12,999 bases of DNA from Actinomycetota bacterium (GCA_016870945.1 VGAH01000020.1:1-12999), one strand, 5' to 3'. Shown: positions 1-5,987, counted from the stretch's first letter. The notes: generated by a model not told the origin, from the letters alone. Numbers and translations are program-made.

Positions 1-262
1 ATACGAAAAGCGCTTAACTGAAGACTCTCAGTTGCGAGATGACTACTTGCGCGCACACGACGATTACTTGTCGAGAAGGGCCTCGATTCAAGAGGTAGAC
101 GAACTAGTCGGTATTTCGGCCGGTGGTATGCCTGAGCGTGTCAAGTGCTTACATGCCTTGGCAGCGCATTCGCTAGCCGTTGGGCCTGGCGTAAACCCAA
201 TCGGTGACGATGTTGTCAAGCGCATATCGCCCTGGTGTAACCAAGAGGTAGCAGCGAAATGA
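1..262 (+). CDS. DUF501 family protein, 3' part (partial)
   Basis: This is the C-terminal part of a DUF501 protein. The frame is open from base 2, so the 86 residues seen are the end of a gene that starts outside the window. The TTG at 32 is an internal leucine, not a start. Family-typical stretches are visible: an R-A-H-D-D-Y-L segment, then G-G-M-P-E-R-V-K-C-L-H-A-L-A-A-H-S-L, then G-P-G-V-N-P-I-G-D. Members are usually about 150-180 residues and have no established biochemical function. In actinobacteria the gene typically lies between an FtsB/DivIC-like gene and ppx/gppA, downstream of eno, and the ppx/gppA neighbour is present here. The stop codon overlaps the next start as ATGA (259-262), which implies translational coupling. 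Family assignment is from recognition of the conserved motif; function is unknown. Confidence 0.9.
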   Translation, partial: YEKRLTEDSQLRDDYLRAHDDYLSRRASIQEVDELVGISAGGMPERVKCLHALAAHSLAVGPGVNPIGDDVVKRISPWCNQEVAAK

Positions 263-1179
263 GAGTGGCAGCACTTGATTGCGGCACGAATTCGTTGCGA
301 TTGCTAATTGCTGACGTAAACAATGCCCAAGGTTCGTTAATAGACATAGACCGAAAGATGCAGATCGTGCGTTTAGGTGAAGGTGTCGACAAGACAGGGG
401 TGCTGTCACACGCAGCCCTTGCCCGTACATTCGACGCGCTTGATGAGTACGCGAGCTTGATCAACCAACGCGGTGTCGAGAAGGTTTCTATGGTCGCCAC
501 TAGTGCCACCCGTGACGCCGCGAATCGAGCTGAGTTTGTGGCTGGGGTGAAGCAGCGAATCGGCGTTGAGCCCGAAGTAATCACGGGTAACCAAGAAGCC
601 AGCCTCTCGTTTATGGGGGCGACTCGGGGTTTTCAAGGTGAGCACGCACCACCGTTTCTTGTCATCGATTTAGGTGGTGGCTCTACCGAACTGGTAGTAG
701 GCACCGATTCAGTGCAAGCCGCCTACAGCATGGACGTCGGTTGCGTGCGCATGAGTGAAAGACATCTGGCGGCAGACCCGCCCAGCCCGCGGCAAATCGA
801 GGGTTTGCGAAGTGACGTTCACGCGGCATTAGTTAGTGCGAGAAAAGTGGTGGACTTCGGGCAGGCACGCACCATGGTCGGTGTTGCTGGCACCGTCACG
901 ACGGTCGCTGCGATGTACCTGGACTTGCAGGCCTATGACCCCAAGGTCTTGCACGGTGCGTTGATTCCTGTAAGTGGCGTGAATGCCGTGGCCACCGAAC
1001 TCTCACACATGACTCGCAGCCAAATCGCAGCATTGCCCTTCATGCACCCGGGACGAGTAGACGTAATCACTGCTGGCGCATTGGTCTTAAGCGAAGTTTG
1101 TTCAGCGGTTGGTTTGCCCGAATTGATTGCAAGTGAACTAGACATCCTTGACGGGTTGGCGTGGTCAATCGCTGGCTAA
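259..1179 (+). CDS. ppx: Ppx/GppA family phosphatase (exopolyphosphatase / guanosine pentaphosphatase-like)
   Basis: A 306-residue member of the ASKHA-fold Ppx/GppA family, which hydrolyses terminal phosphate from polyphosphate and/or pppGpp. The first phosphate-binding motif, D-C-G-T-N-S-L-R-L-L, is at residues 7-16. The second, I-D-L-G-G-G-S-T-E-L, is at 136-145. The likely catalytic glutamate lies in G-N-Q-E-A-S (about residue 113), and a G-V-A-G-T-V-T-T segment is near 208-215. Only the N-terminal catalytic module is present; the C-terminal HD-like domain of the roughly 500-residue E. coli enzymes is absent, as is usual for the short actinobacterial forms. Substrate cannot be fixed from sequence: from memory, the two mycobacterial paralogues differ in activity, and the one in this eno-linked position has the less certain polyphosphatase activity. 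The start is ATG at 259, overlapping the upstream stop by four bases. The soluble protein is expected to act in the cytosol. Confidence 0.95.
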   Translation: MRVAALDCGTNSLRLLIADVNNAQGSLIDIDRKMQIVRLGEGVDKTGVLSHAALARTFDALDEYASLINQRGVEKVSMVATSATRDAANRAEFVAGVKQRIGVEPEVITGNQEASLSFMGATRGFQGEHAPPFLVIDLGGGSTELVVGTDSVQAAYSMDVGCVRMSERHLAADPPSPRQIEGLRSDVHAALVSARKVVDFGQARTMVGVAGTVTTVAAMYLDLQAYDPKVLHGALIPVSGVNAVATELSHMTRSQIAALPFMHPGRVDVITAGALVLSEVCSAVGLPELIASELDILDGLAWSIAG

Positions 1180-1904
1180 GCCCTAGCAAAGAAGTTAGCA
1201 ATTACCGCGCTTTTGATCAGGCTTTAAGCCAATGCCGAGCTTGTTCGCGCTTGGTCAAGTGGCGCGAGCTTGTGGCCAAAGAAAAGCGAGCGTCTTTTGC
1301 TAATGAGATCTACTGGGGTAAACCAGTTCCTGGATTCGGCGATGTAAGGGCCTGGCTAATGGTCTTAGGCCTGGCACCGGCAGCCCACGGGGGTAACCGA
1401 ACCGGGCGAATATTTACCGGCGATAGAAGTGGTGACTGGCTGTTCGCGGCGATCTATCGAGCTGGCTTGTCTAACCAACCCGAGTCTTATTCGAAGAACG
1501 ACGGGCTGAAGCTAAACGGTGTGCGTGTCACGGCAGCTGTTCACTGTGCCCCGCCCCAGAACGCGCCGACCCCGTCCGAGAAAAAGAATTGTGCTGATTG
1601 GCTCGATGCTGAGTTTCGTTTGCTAAAGCCCACACTGAAATCTGTTGTTGCGCTGGGCTCTTTTGCCTGGGGTGCTGCACTTACTTCTTTGGCTACGGCT
1701 GGCTATGTAACCCCTCGTCCGCGCCCGAAGTTTGGCCACGCTGAGGTGGTTGAGTTGCATGCGAGCGATGCAGGTAATTCACAAGCACCCACAATTTCAT
1801 TAGTCGGTTCGTATCACCCGAGTCAGCAAAACACCTTCACCGGCCGATTGACCGAACCAATGTTGGACGAGGTCTTTGCGCTAGCGAAGGCGTGCAACAA
1901 TTAG
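1161..1904 (+). CDS. udgB: Uracil-DNA glycosylase, family 5 (UdgB type, Fe-S)
   Basis: A 247-residue uracil-DNA glycosylase that would excise uracil (in this family often also hypoxanthine or xanthine) from DNA as the first step of base excision repair. Four cysteines suited to a 4Fe-4S cluster are at 25, 28, 129 and 144. The active-site motif G-L-A-P-A-A-H-G-G-N-R-T-G-R spans 70-83. It has alanine where families 1 and 4 carry a polar catalytic residue, which is the mark of UdgB. The DNA-intercalation motif H-P-S-Q-Q-N-T-F-T-G-R is at 219-229. The GTG at 1161 lies inside the last codons of ppx (19-base overlap) without a clear Shine-Dalgarno, so coupled translation is likely. No other start codon lies soon after it in frame, so the N-terminal ten or so residues are less certain than the rest. 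Its 3' end lies seven bases before the tRNA. Confidence 0.93.
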   Translation: MVNRWLSPSKEVSNYRAFDQALSQCRACSRLVKWRELVAKEKRASFANEIYWGKPVPGFGDVRAWLMVLGLAPAAHGGNRTGRIFTGDRSGDWLFAAIYRAGLSNQPESYSKNDGLKLNGVRVTAAVHCAPPQNAPTPSEKKNCADWLDAEFRLLKPTLKSVVALGSFAWGAALTSLATAGYVTPRPRPKFGHAEVVELHASDAGNSQAPTISLVGSYHPSQQNTFTGRLTEPMLDEVFALAKACNN

Positions 1905-1911
1905 CGACCAA

Positions 1912-1985
1912 GCCCTTGTAGCCCAATTGGTAGAGGCAGCGGACTTAAAATCCGTCGAGTGTGGGTTCGAGCCCCACCGAGGGCA
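1912..1985 (+). tRNA. tRNA with UAA anticodon (tRNA-Leu(UAA) by anticodon), 74 nt, short variable loop
   Basis: The full cloverleaf can be drawn. The acceptor stem pairs 1912-1918 with 1978-1984 (seven pairs, one G-U). The D arm is a 3-bp stem (G-C-C with G-G-C) with the loop core A-A-T-T-G-G-T-A-G-A. The anticodon stem pairs 1939-1943 with 1951-1955, and the loop C-T-T-A-A-A-A puts anticodon TAA at 1946-1948. The variable loop is only five bases (1956-1960). The T arm pairs 1961-1965 with 1973-1977 around T-T-C-G-A-G-C. The discriminator is A at 1985. CCA is not encoded (C-G-A follows). The anticodon reads UUA leucine codons, and A73 fits leucine identity, as does the D loop. The missing long variable arm does not: bacterial tRNA-Leu is normally class II, about 85 nt. 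I have an unverified memory of similar short UAA tRNAs annotated after ppx/gppA in other actinobacteria. Confidence 0.9.
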
Positions 1986-2019
1986 CGAACTTGCGTCGAA
2001 CATCTAGCGCTAAGTTTTG

Positions 2020-2919
2020 CTAGCCGCCCATTTGTCTTAAAGCATCGATACGTTCTTGAATCGGCGGGTGCGTCGAGAACATCTGACCTAGACCGCCTGC
2101 CAACGGACTTTCGATCCACATGTGTGAAATAGCCGTCGAAGTTTGCTTCACCACTGTCGAGTCATCACGCAATGTCTCGAGCGCACGGCGCAGGCCCTGG
2201 GGGTTTCTGGTGTAGGCCACCGCGGTTGCGTCAGCAAGCCACTCGCGCTTTCTTGAAACACTGGCTCGCAATAGTGCGGCGGCTAACGGGGCTAGCACCA
2301 GTGCCACCACGCCAATCAATGCCAAGAAGGGGTGGCCACCCTCGCGTCTGCCGCCAGAGAAAAGTGTGGCCCTAAAGATGACATCAGCCATGATCGCGAT
2401 GATTCCTGCGGTCGTGGCTGCCACCGCCATCACCAAGGTGTCGCGGTTACCGATATGAGCTAGTTCGTGTGCGGCAACCCCTTGAATCTCGTCTCGATCC
2501 ATCTTTTGTAAGAGGCCGGTTGTGAATGCAACCACCCCGTGTTCGGGGTCTCGACCGGTGGCAAATGCATTGGGTGCCGAGTCTTCGACTACTGCGATCT
2601 TTGGCATAGGTAAGCCAGACGCGATGGTTAGTTCTTCAACCAAGTTATATAGCTGCGGTGCTTGTTCGCGAGTGACGATCTTGGCATTGGCCATGCGCAG
2701 CACGAATTTGTCTGAGTTCCACCAGGCGCCCCAGGTGATTGCCACAGAAATGAGCACGGCAATCGGAACTATCCACGCACCTGAACCGCCCAAGTAATAG
2801 ACAGTCCAGCTCGCCAACAGGGCCAGCACCAAGAACATGGCCAGCAACAGAAAGAACGTTTTGTATCTGTTACTCCGTTGTACTAGGGCAAAAGATGCCG
2901 CCCTAACTGGCGAACTCAA
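2020..2919 (-). CDS. htpX: HtpX-like membrane zinc metalloprotease (M48B)
   Basis: A 299-residue integral membrane endoprotease of family M48B, which cleaves misfolded membrane proteins. The zinc site is H-E-L-A-H at residues 151-155, with the third ligand in R-E-W-L-A-D (glutamate 226). Four hydrophobic segments are visible near 21-44, 48-66, 161-183 and 199-218, matching the HtpX topology with the catalytic site on the cytosolic side. A-P-N-A-F-A-T-G (115-122) is also typical. The length is normal for the family (about 285-300). The start is TTG at 2919, overlapping the lemA stop as TTGA (2919-2916), so translation is presumably coupled to lemA and the two form an operon. The gene ends 34 bases from the tRNA on the opposite strand. 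Assignment is secure; substrates are not known from sequence. Confidence 0.95.
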   Translation of the reverse strand: MSSPVRAASFALVQRSNRYKTFFLLLAMFLVLALLASWTVYYLGGSGAWIVPIAVLISVAITWGAWWNSDKFVLRMANAKIVTREQAPQLYNLVEELTIASGLPMPKIAVVEDSAPNAFATGRDPEHGVVAFTTGLLQKMDRDEIQGVAAHELAHIGNRDTLVMAVAATTAGIIAIMADVIFRATLFSGGRREGGHPFLALIGVVALVLAPLAAALLRASVSRKREWLADATAVAYTRNPQGLRRALETLRDDSTVVKQTSTAISHMWIESPLAGGLGQMFSTHPPIQERIDALRQMGG

Positions 2920-3476
2920 CCGAACTTAACCTCTGGAGTGGCTCTGTCACTGACTTCTTCAACTTCGTAGAACTCACGCTCGGTGACTTTGGCGATTGGC
3001 CCGACGAAATTACCGGGGATCGTCGTTAGCGCGGTGTTTATCGCTCGCACTTGGTCGTTGTAGTACTGGCGGGCAAAAGCTACGCGGTTTTCGGTTGCAC
3101 CGAGCTCTTCTTGTAGCTGAATGAAGTTCGCAGATGCCTTCAAGTCGGGGTAGGCCTCTGCCACAGCAAGCAGCCCGCGCAAGGCTGCCGTCAACTGGTT
3201 ATCAGCAGCGGCTATTTCGTTGACCGTCTTTGCAGACCCCACGGCCGCTCGGGCTTTGGTTACGTCTTCGAAGACTTTGCGTTCGTGTGAGGCATAGCCC
3301 TTGACCGTCTCAACCAAATTCGGGATGAGATCGGCTCTTCGTTGTAATTGAACGTCGATCTGGCTTAAGCCTTCGTCGCACGCGACCGCCAAAGTACGAA
3401 GTCGGTTGAATTGAACGATTACCACGATGGCCAAAATGACCAGCACTACCAGCACGATTATTAGCGCGATTTCCAC
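2916..3476 (-). CDS. lemA: LemA family membrane protein
   Basis: A 186-residue LemA protein. It has one N-terminal membrane helix (residues 3-22, almost entirely I, V, L and A), then an extended helical domain. Family-typical blocks are visible: L-I-P-N-L-V-E-T-V-K-G-Y near 50-61, Y-P-D-L-K-A-S-A-N-F around the middle, L-Q-E-E-L-G-A-T-E-N-R, and Y-Y-N-D-Q-V-R-A-I-N. The biochemical role of LemA is not settled. It is often encoded beside htpX-type proteases, as here, where the stop overlaps the htpX start by four bases. The start is GTG at 3476, preceded by an AGGGGGG ribosome binding site about five bases upstream. A GATAAT -10-like box on this strand (3507-3502) would give a 5' leader of about 20 nt; I see no good -35. 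Confidence 0.94.
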   Translation of the reverse strand: MEIALIIVLVVLVILAIVVIVQFNRLRTLAVACDEGLSQIDVQLQRRADLIPNLVETVKGYASHERKVFEDVTKARAAVGSAKTVNEIAAADNQLTAALRGLLAVAEAYPDLKASANFIQLQEELGATENRVAFARQYYNDQVRAINTALTTIPGNFVGPIAKVTEREFYEVEEVSDRATPEVKFG

Positions 3477-3477
3477 G

Positions 3478-3506
3478 TTGCCCCCCTGGCGGTTGGCTTC
3501 TATTAT
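3478..3506 (+). promoter_or_regulatory. Predicted sigma70-type promoter for the BI-1/YccA gene, overlapping the lemA -10
   Basis: The 60-bp divergent gap between lemA and the yccA-like gene holds TTGCCC (3478-3483), a 17-base spacer, and TATTAT (3501-3506) on the plus strand. This places transcription start near 3513, about 24 bases before the TTG start. The complement of the same box reads GATAAT on the minus strand, a candidate -10 for lemA-htpX. The two transcription units would then share one melting region and compete or be co-controlled. Prediction from sequence only. Confidence 0.5.
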
Positions 3507-3536
3507 CGTGGAAAAGCCCCAAACAGGAGGAGCGAG

Positions 3537-4328
3537 TTGGAAACCCGTAACCCAGTCCTAAGTCGTTACATCGACCCAGAAGCACAGAACGCGACTTTGC
3601 GCACTTCAGTCGGTGACGTGCAAGTGCCGACAACTGCTGCACCAACTCGCCCGGTTAGCGCTGATGACGTCTTGATGCGCACGGGTTTCATGCTGGCTTT
3701 CATCATCGGCGGTGGGCTTGTTGGCTGGGCAATCGCTTACACGAGCCCGGTTGTGCTTTGGGGCTCGTTAATCGTCGGAATCGGTTTGGGAATCGCCAAC
3801 GCCGTGATGAAGAAGATCCGTCCGATTTTGATTTTGGCTTACGCGCTTGCTCAAGGTGTTTTCTTAGGCGCAATTAGCCGAACCTTTCAAGATGCCTTCT
3901 CTTCACCAGGTTCTATCGGTGTCGTCGGCAATGCGGTCGTGGCGACCGCGGTGGCATTTGGCGTGATGTTGGTCTTGTACCGCACCGGCCTTATCAAGGT
4001 CACCAGCCGATTCCGCAAGATGATGACGATCGCGGTTGTTTCTTACTTGGTGATTGCACTCGGCAGCTTGGTCTCTGCCTTCTTTGGCGTTGGTGAAGGG
4101 TGGGGCTTCTACGGCATGGGCCCGTTGGGAATCTTGCTTGCTGTCCTAGGTGTTGCTCTTGCTTCATTTAGTTTGGTGCTCGACTTCGATGCAATCAGTT
4201 TCGCAATCGGCGAACGGATGCCAGAGCGAGAAGGTTGGCGATTGGCTTTTGGGCTAGTTGTCACCTTGATCTGGCTATACATCGAGATGCTGAGGCTCTT
4301 CGCGTTAATAGCTTCGTCTAATCGCTGA
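3537..4328 (+). CDS. Bax inhibitor-1/YccA family membrane protein
   Basis: A 263-residue polytopic membrane protein of the BI-1/YccA (TMBIM) superfamily. After a soluble N-terminus of about 45 residues opening with the actinobacterial-type N-P-V-L-S-R, seven hydrophobic segments can be traced, near residues 49-68, 72-91, 96-114, 126-147, 158-180, 186-210 and 225-255. The last-but-one ends in L-D-F-D-A-I, carrying the acidic pair implicated in pH and cation sensing in BI-1 proteins. The final segment has Y-I-E-M-L-R-L-F. The start is TTG at 3537 with a perfect AGGAGG six bases upstream (3525-3530). In E. coli, YccA interacts with the FtsH/HtpX membrane proteolysis system, so its position divergent from lemA-htpX is suggestive. 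The specific function in this organism is not known. Confidence 0.9.
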   Translation: METRNPVLSRYIDPEAQNATLRTSVGDVQVPTTAAPTRPVSADDVLMRTGFMLAFIIGGGLVGWAIAYTSPVVLWGSLIVGIGLGIANAVMKKIRPILILAYALAQGVFLGAISRTFQDAFSSPGSIGVVGNAVVATAVAFGVMLVLYRTGLIKVTSRFRKMMTIAVVSYLVIALGSLVSAFFGVGEGWGFYGMGPLGILLAVLGVALASFSLVLDFDAISFAIGERMPEREGWRLAFGLVVTLIWLYIEMLRLFALIASSNR

Positions 4329-4329
4329 T

Positions 4330-4345
4330 CTCGCCGTTTGGCGAG
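4330..4345 (+). terminator. Perfect 6-bp hairpin just after the yccA stop (terminator-like or start-masking)
   Basis: CTCGCC-GTTT-GGCGAG forms a perfect GC-rich stem with a 4-base loop, followed by TTT-A-GAG-TTT. It begins one base after the TGA of the yccA-like gene (4326-4328). It could be a short intrinsic terminator, but the U-tract is interrupted, and the TTG that must start the next gene (4338-4340) lies at the loop. It may therefore attenuate or mask that start instead. Confidence 0.4.
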
Positions 4346-4637
4346 TTTAGAGTTTGACGAACTACTCACTCGAGTAGTCGATCGGCTAAAGCACCTAGAC
4401 GAAGTTCGCCTTCGCCGTATCGAAGATGCCACCAGGCGTTGCGCGCAAGCACTTGCTGATCAAGTGGCCGTAATCGAACATTGCTTAGAACAAACCGTGC
4501 CAGACGACGGCATATTGGTACTCGGTGATCAATTGGCAGTCATGGGTCATGATTTATTGGCTACCGGTGATGAAGCTGCGATCACTCAAGGCTTAGCTAA
4601 TTTGCGAGAGTTAAAGAAAGAGTTGGACGGGGTCTAG
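4338..4637 (+). CDS. Hypothetical small helical protein, 99 aa
   Basis: I do not recognise this protein. It is soluble and rich in charged residues and leucine, with heptad-like leucine spacing in two long predicted helices (about residues 4-50 and 60-96) split by a P-D-D-G turn. It has no signal peptide or membrane segment. Codon choice resembles its neighbours, and the frame is open throughout, so it is probably real. The only plausible start for the first helix is TTG at 4338, nine bases after the yccA stop and in the same frame as yccA. No Shine-Dalgarno is visible, and the start lies in a hairpin loop. Its TAG stop overlaps the TAG of the convergent DUF3145 gene in the shared palindrome CTAG (4634-4637). 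Confidence 0.65.
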   Translation: MASLEFDELLTRVVDRLKHLDEVRLRRIEDATRRCAQALADQVAVIEHCLEQTVPDDGILVLGDQLAVMGHDLLATGDEAAITQGLANLRELKKELDGV

Positions 4638-5170
4638 CCCGCGTTAATCAGCCACCGCACGTCAGCACCGTAGGCCGCACTTCGAAACACGTCTAGTTCT
4701 TCGTCCCACTTCGTCCCACATAGTTCGTCTAATCGTCGGGTGAGATTTGATTCCCACTCGAGAGGCCTGGGTGTCGTCGAGGTAGGGCGATTTCGTAACT
4801 CATTGGCACAATCAAAAATCATCTGTCTAAGTCTTTGTTCACCGATGACGAGATCACCCGTTGAGTCCATGACTGAACGGTGAATGCCAAGCGCGGGGGT
4901 CAGTAAGAAACGCTCACCTAATGAATCGTCGTGCGGATGCGTGACTATCTCTGCGCGAATGCGACCTATGCGATGGAAACAAGAAATCATCTTTGAGGCT
5001 TGTTCGTATTCGCCTACCCAGTCGAATTCCATGCGTAGCGCGCCTGGTTCGGCGGGCTGAGGGTTCCAGATGGCGGGCTTGAAATTGGTCAGGCAGTCGT
5101 TAAGCGCCCACTCGACATGTGATGTGAGTGCGCGCGGGCACGAATGAATGATCACTCGTCCAGAAATCAC
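4634..5170 (-). CDS. DUF3145 family protein
   Basis: A 178-residue member of DUF3145, which I know only from Actinobacteria and which has no assigned function. Recognised features are an N-terminal I-H-S-C-P-R-A-L-T-S-H-V-E-W-A-L, then N-P-Q-P-A-E-P-G-A-L-R, G-E-R-F-L-L-T-P-A-L-G-I-H (about 85-97), a G-D-L-V-I-G-E-Q-R-L-R segment, and a C-terminus with L-D-E-L-C-G-T-K-W-D-E-E-L-D-V-F-R and V-R-W-L. No membrane segment or signal peptide is seen. The start is GTG at 5170, with a GGGGGT ribosome binding site about seven bases upstream that lies inside one arm of an inverted repeat (5179-5225). It diverges from the methyltransferase gene and converges by four bases on the 99-aa gene. Confidence 0.92.
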   Translation of the reverse strand: MISGRVIIHSCPRALTSHVEWALNDCLTNFKPAIWNPQPAEPGALRMEFDWVGEYEQASKMISCFHRIGRIRAEIVTHPHDDSLGERFLLTPALGIHRSVMDSTGDLVIGEQRLRQMIFDCANELRNRPTSTTPRPLEWESNLTRRLDELCGTKWDEELDVFRSAAYGADVRWLINAG

Positions 5171-5178
5171 GTTCTACC

Positions 5179-5225
5179 CCCAATCGTTCGTGCGGCGCCT
5201 TCCCCAGCGTCTCGAACGAATTGGG
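5179..5225. promoter_or_regulatory. Inverted repeat with SD-sequestering potential upstream of the DUF3145 gene
   Basis: CCCAATCGTTCG (5179-5190) and CGAACGAATTGGG (5213-5225) are complementary over 12 pairs with one bulged A, around a 22-base loop. On the minus-strand transcript the 3' arm contains the GGGGG that serves as ribosome binding site for the DUF3145 start, so folding would occlude it. A TAACAT box on the minus strand (5238-5233) would start transcription near 5226, right at the base of the hairpin. An additional dyad, TGGGC-AC-GCCCA (5222-5233), overlaps the outer end. The site could be an RNA regulator or a protein operator; sequence cannot decide. Confidence 0.45.
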
Positions 5226-5270
5226 CACGCCCATGTTACTGCGCATCGCTCAAGCGCGAATCTATGAGGC

Positions 5271-5987
5271 TTGTATGACTATTGGGCCGTGCTTGGCTTA
5301 TTCGGCAACAAGAAAGTGCCTCTGCCCCCCGAGAAATTACGCATGGGTGGTGTGCACTTTCGCTCCGACAGTCACTTCATCGCGGGCGCTGAAAAAGACG
5401 TGAAAAGTTTGGTCGAGTTCGCCGGCTTAAACAAAAATTCGCGCTTACTCGACTGGGGTTGTGGCGCTGGGCGTCTTGCTGTGGGTATTCGATACAAGTT
5501 CGGTCGAATCGCTGACTACCACGGCGTTGACGTACAACCCCGCCTTCTTAATTGGGCAAGCAAGAACCTAACGGCACCGGGTTACCGATTCACCTTGATA
5601 GATGTAACCCATCGCTACTACAACCCAGATGGTGCGACTAGCCCAAGTGCTTTGCCTACCCCCGATTCATCGGTTGACATCGTTTATGCCTATTCAGTCT
5701 TCTCGCACTTAGACGGTAAGGACGTCGAGGTTTATTTACGAGCCATTAATTCTGCGTTAGTACCTGGGGGCAGGGGGTGGTTCACGTTGTTCGTAGAAGA
5801 CGACGTACCGCCAGAGAGTGAAAACCCTGCTGACTACGGCCCCATCGAATGGAAGGTGCCCTTGCACTGTGTGCGTTTTCAGCGAGCGCACTTCGAGCAG
5901 ATGTGCAGTGCTGCGGGTCTAAGGGTTGAACACTTCGAGTACGGTCAAGAGACAGACGGTCAGAGTCTTTACGTGGTGGCCAAGTAA
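5271..5987 (+). CDS. Class I SAM-dependent methyltransferase
   Basis: A Rossmann-fold methyltransferase of about 238 residues. Motif I is L-L-D-W-G-C-G-A-G-R at 59-68, the ribose-binding acidic residue lies in H-G-V-D-V-Q (about 84-89), and S-S-V-D-I-V-Y-A-Y-S-V-F-S-H-L near 133-147 is the motif IV/post-IV region of the Methyltransf_11/25 type. L-V-P-G-G-R follows at 163-168. Substrate is unknown. The N-terminal L-P-P-E-K-L-R (18-24) resembles glycosyltransferase-associated methyltransferases, a weak hint. Start choice is uncertain: an in-frame stop at 5265-5267 makes TTG 5271 the earliest start, but it has no proper ribosome binding site, and GTG 5289 is an alternative. An overlapping plus-strand frame just upstream encodes a plausible N-terminal extension, raising the possibility of a frameshift. 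It is followed after 22 bases by ndh. Confidence 0.85.
   Translation: MYDYWAVLGLFGNKKVPLPPEKLRMGGVHFRSDSHFIAGAEKDVKSLVEFAGLNKNSRLLDWGCGAGRLAVGIRYKFGRIADYHGVDVQPRLLNWASKNLTAPGYRFTLIDVTHRYYNPDGATSPSALPTPDSSVDIVYAYSVFSHLDGKDVEVYLRAINSALVPGGRGWFTLFVEDDVPPESENPADYGPIEWKVPLHCVRFQRAHFEQMCSAAGLRVEHFEYGQETDGQSLYVVAK

Noticed and set aside
216..584. 122-aa minus-strand frame inside ppx
   Set aside because: Antisense shadow of a well-supported conserved gene; serine- and alanine-rich low-information translation.
2004..2023. CTAGC...GCTAG inverted repeat between the tRNA and htpX ends, a candidate bidirectional terminator
   Set aside because: Only five pairs, AT-rich at the core, a ten-base loop and no T-run on either strand. 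Too weak to call.
1901..2119. 72-aa minus-strand frame covering the tRNA
   Set aside because: It runs across the tRNA and through htpX in another frame, with no family resemblance; a chance opening.
4326..4345. TGA plus hairpin as a selenocysteine insertion site
   Set aside because: The hairpin is far too small and too close to the TGA for a bacterial SECIS, and the YccA-like protein ends naturally there with no redox motif.
5221..5403. 60-aa open frame overlapping the methyltransferase start as a separate small gene
   Set aside because: Most of it overlaps the conserved methyltransferase N-terminus in another frame and there is no ribosome binding site; only its first dozen codons are of interest, as a possible frameshifted N-terminus.
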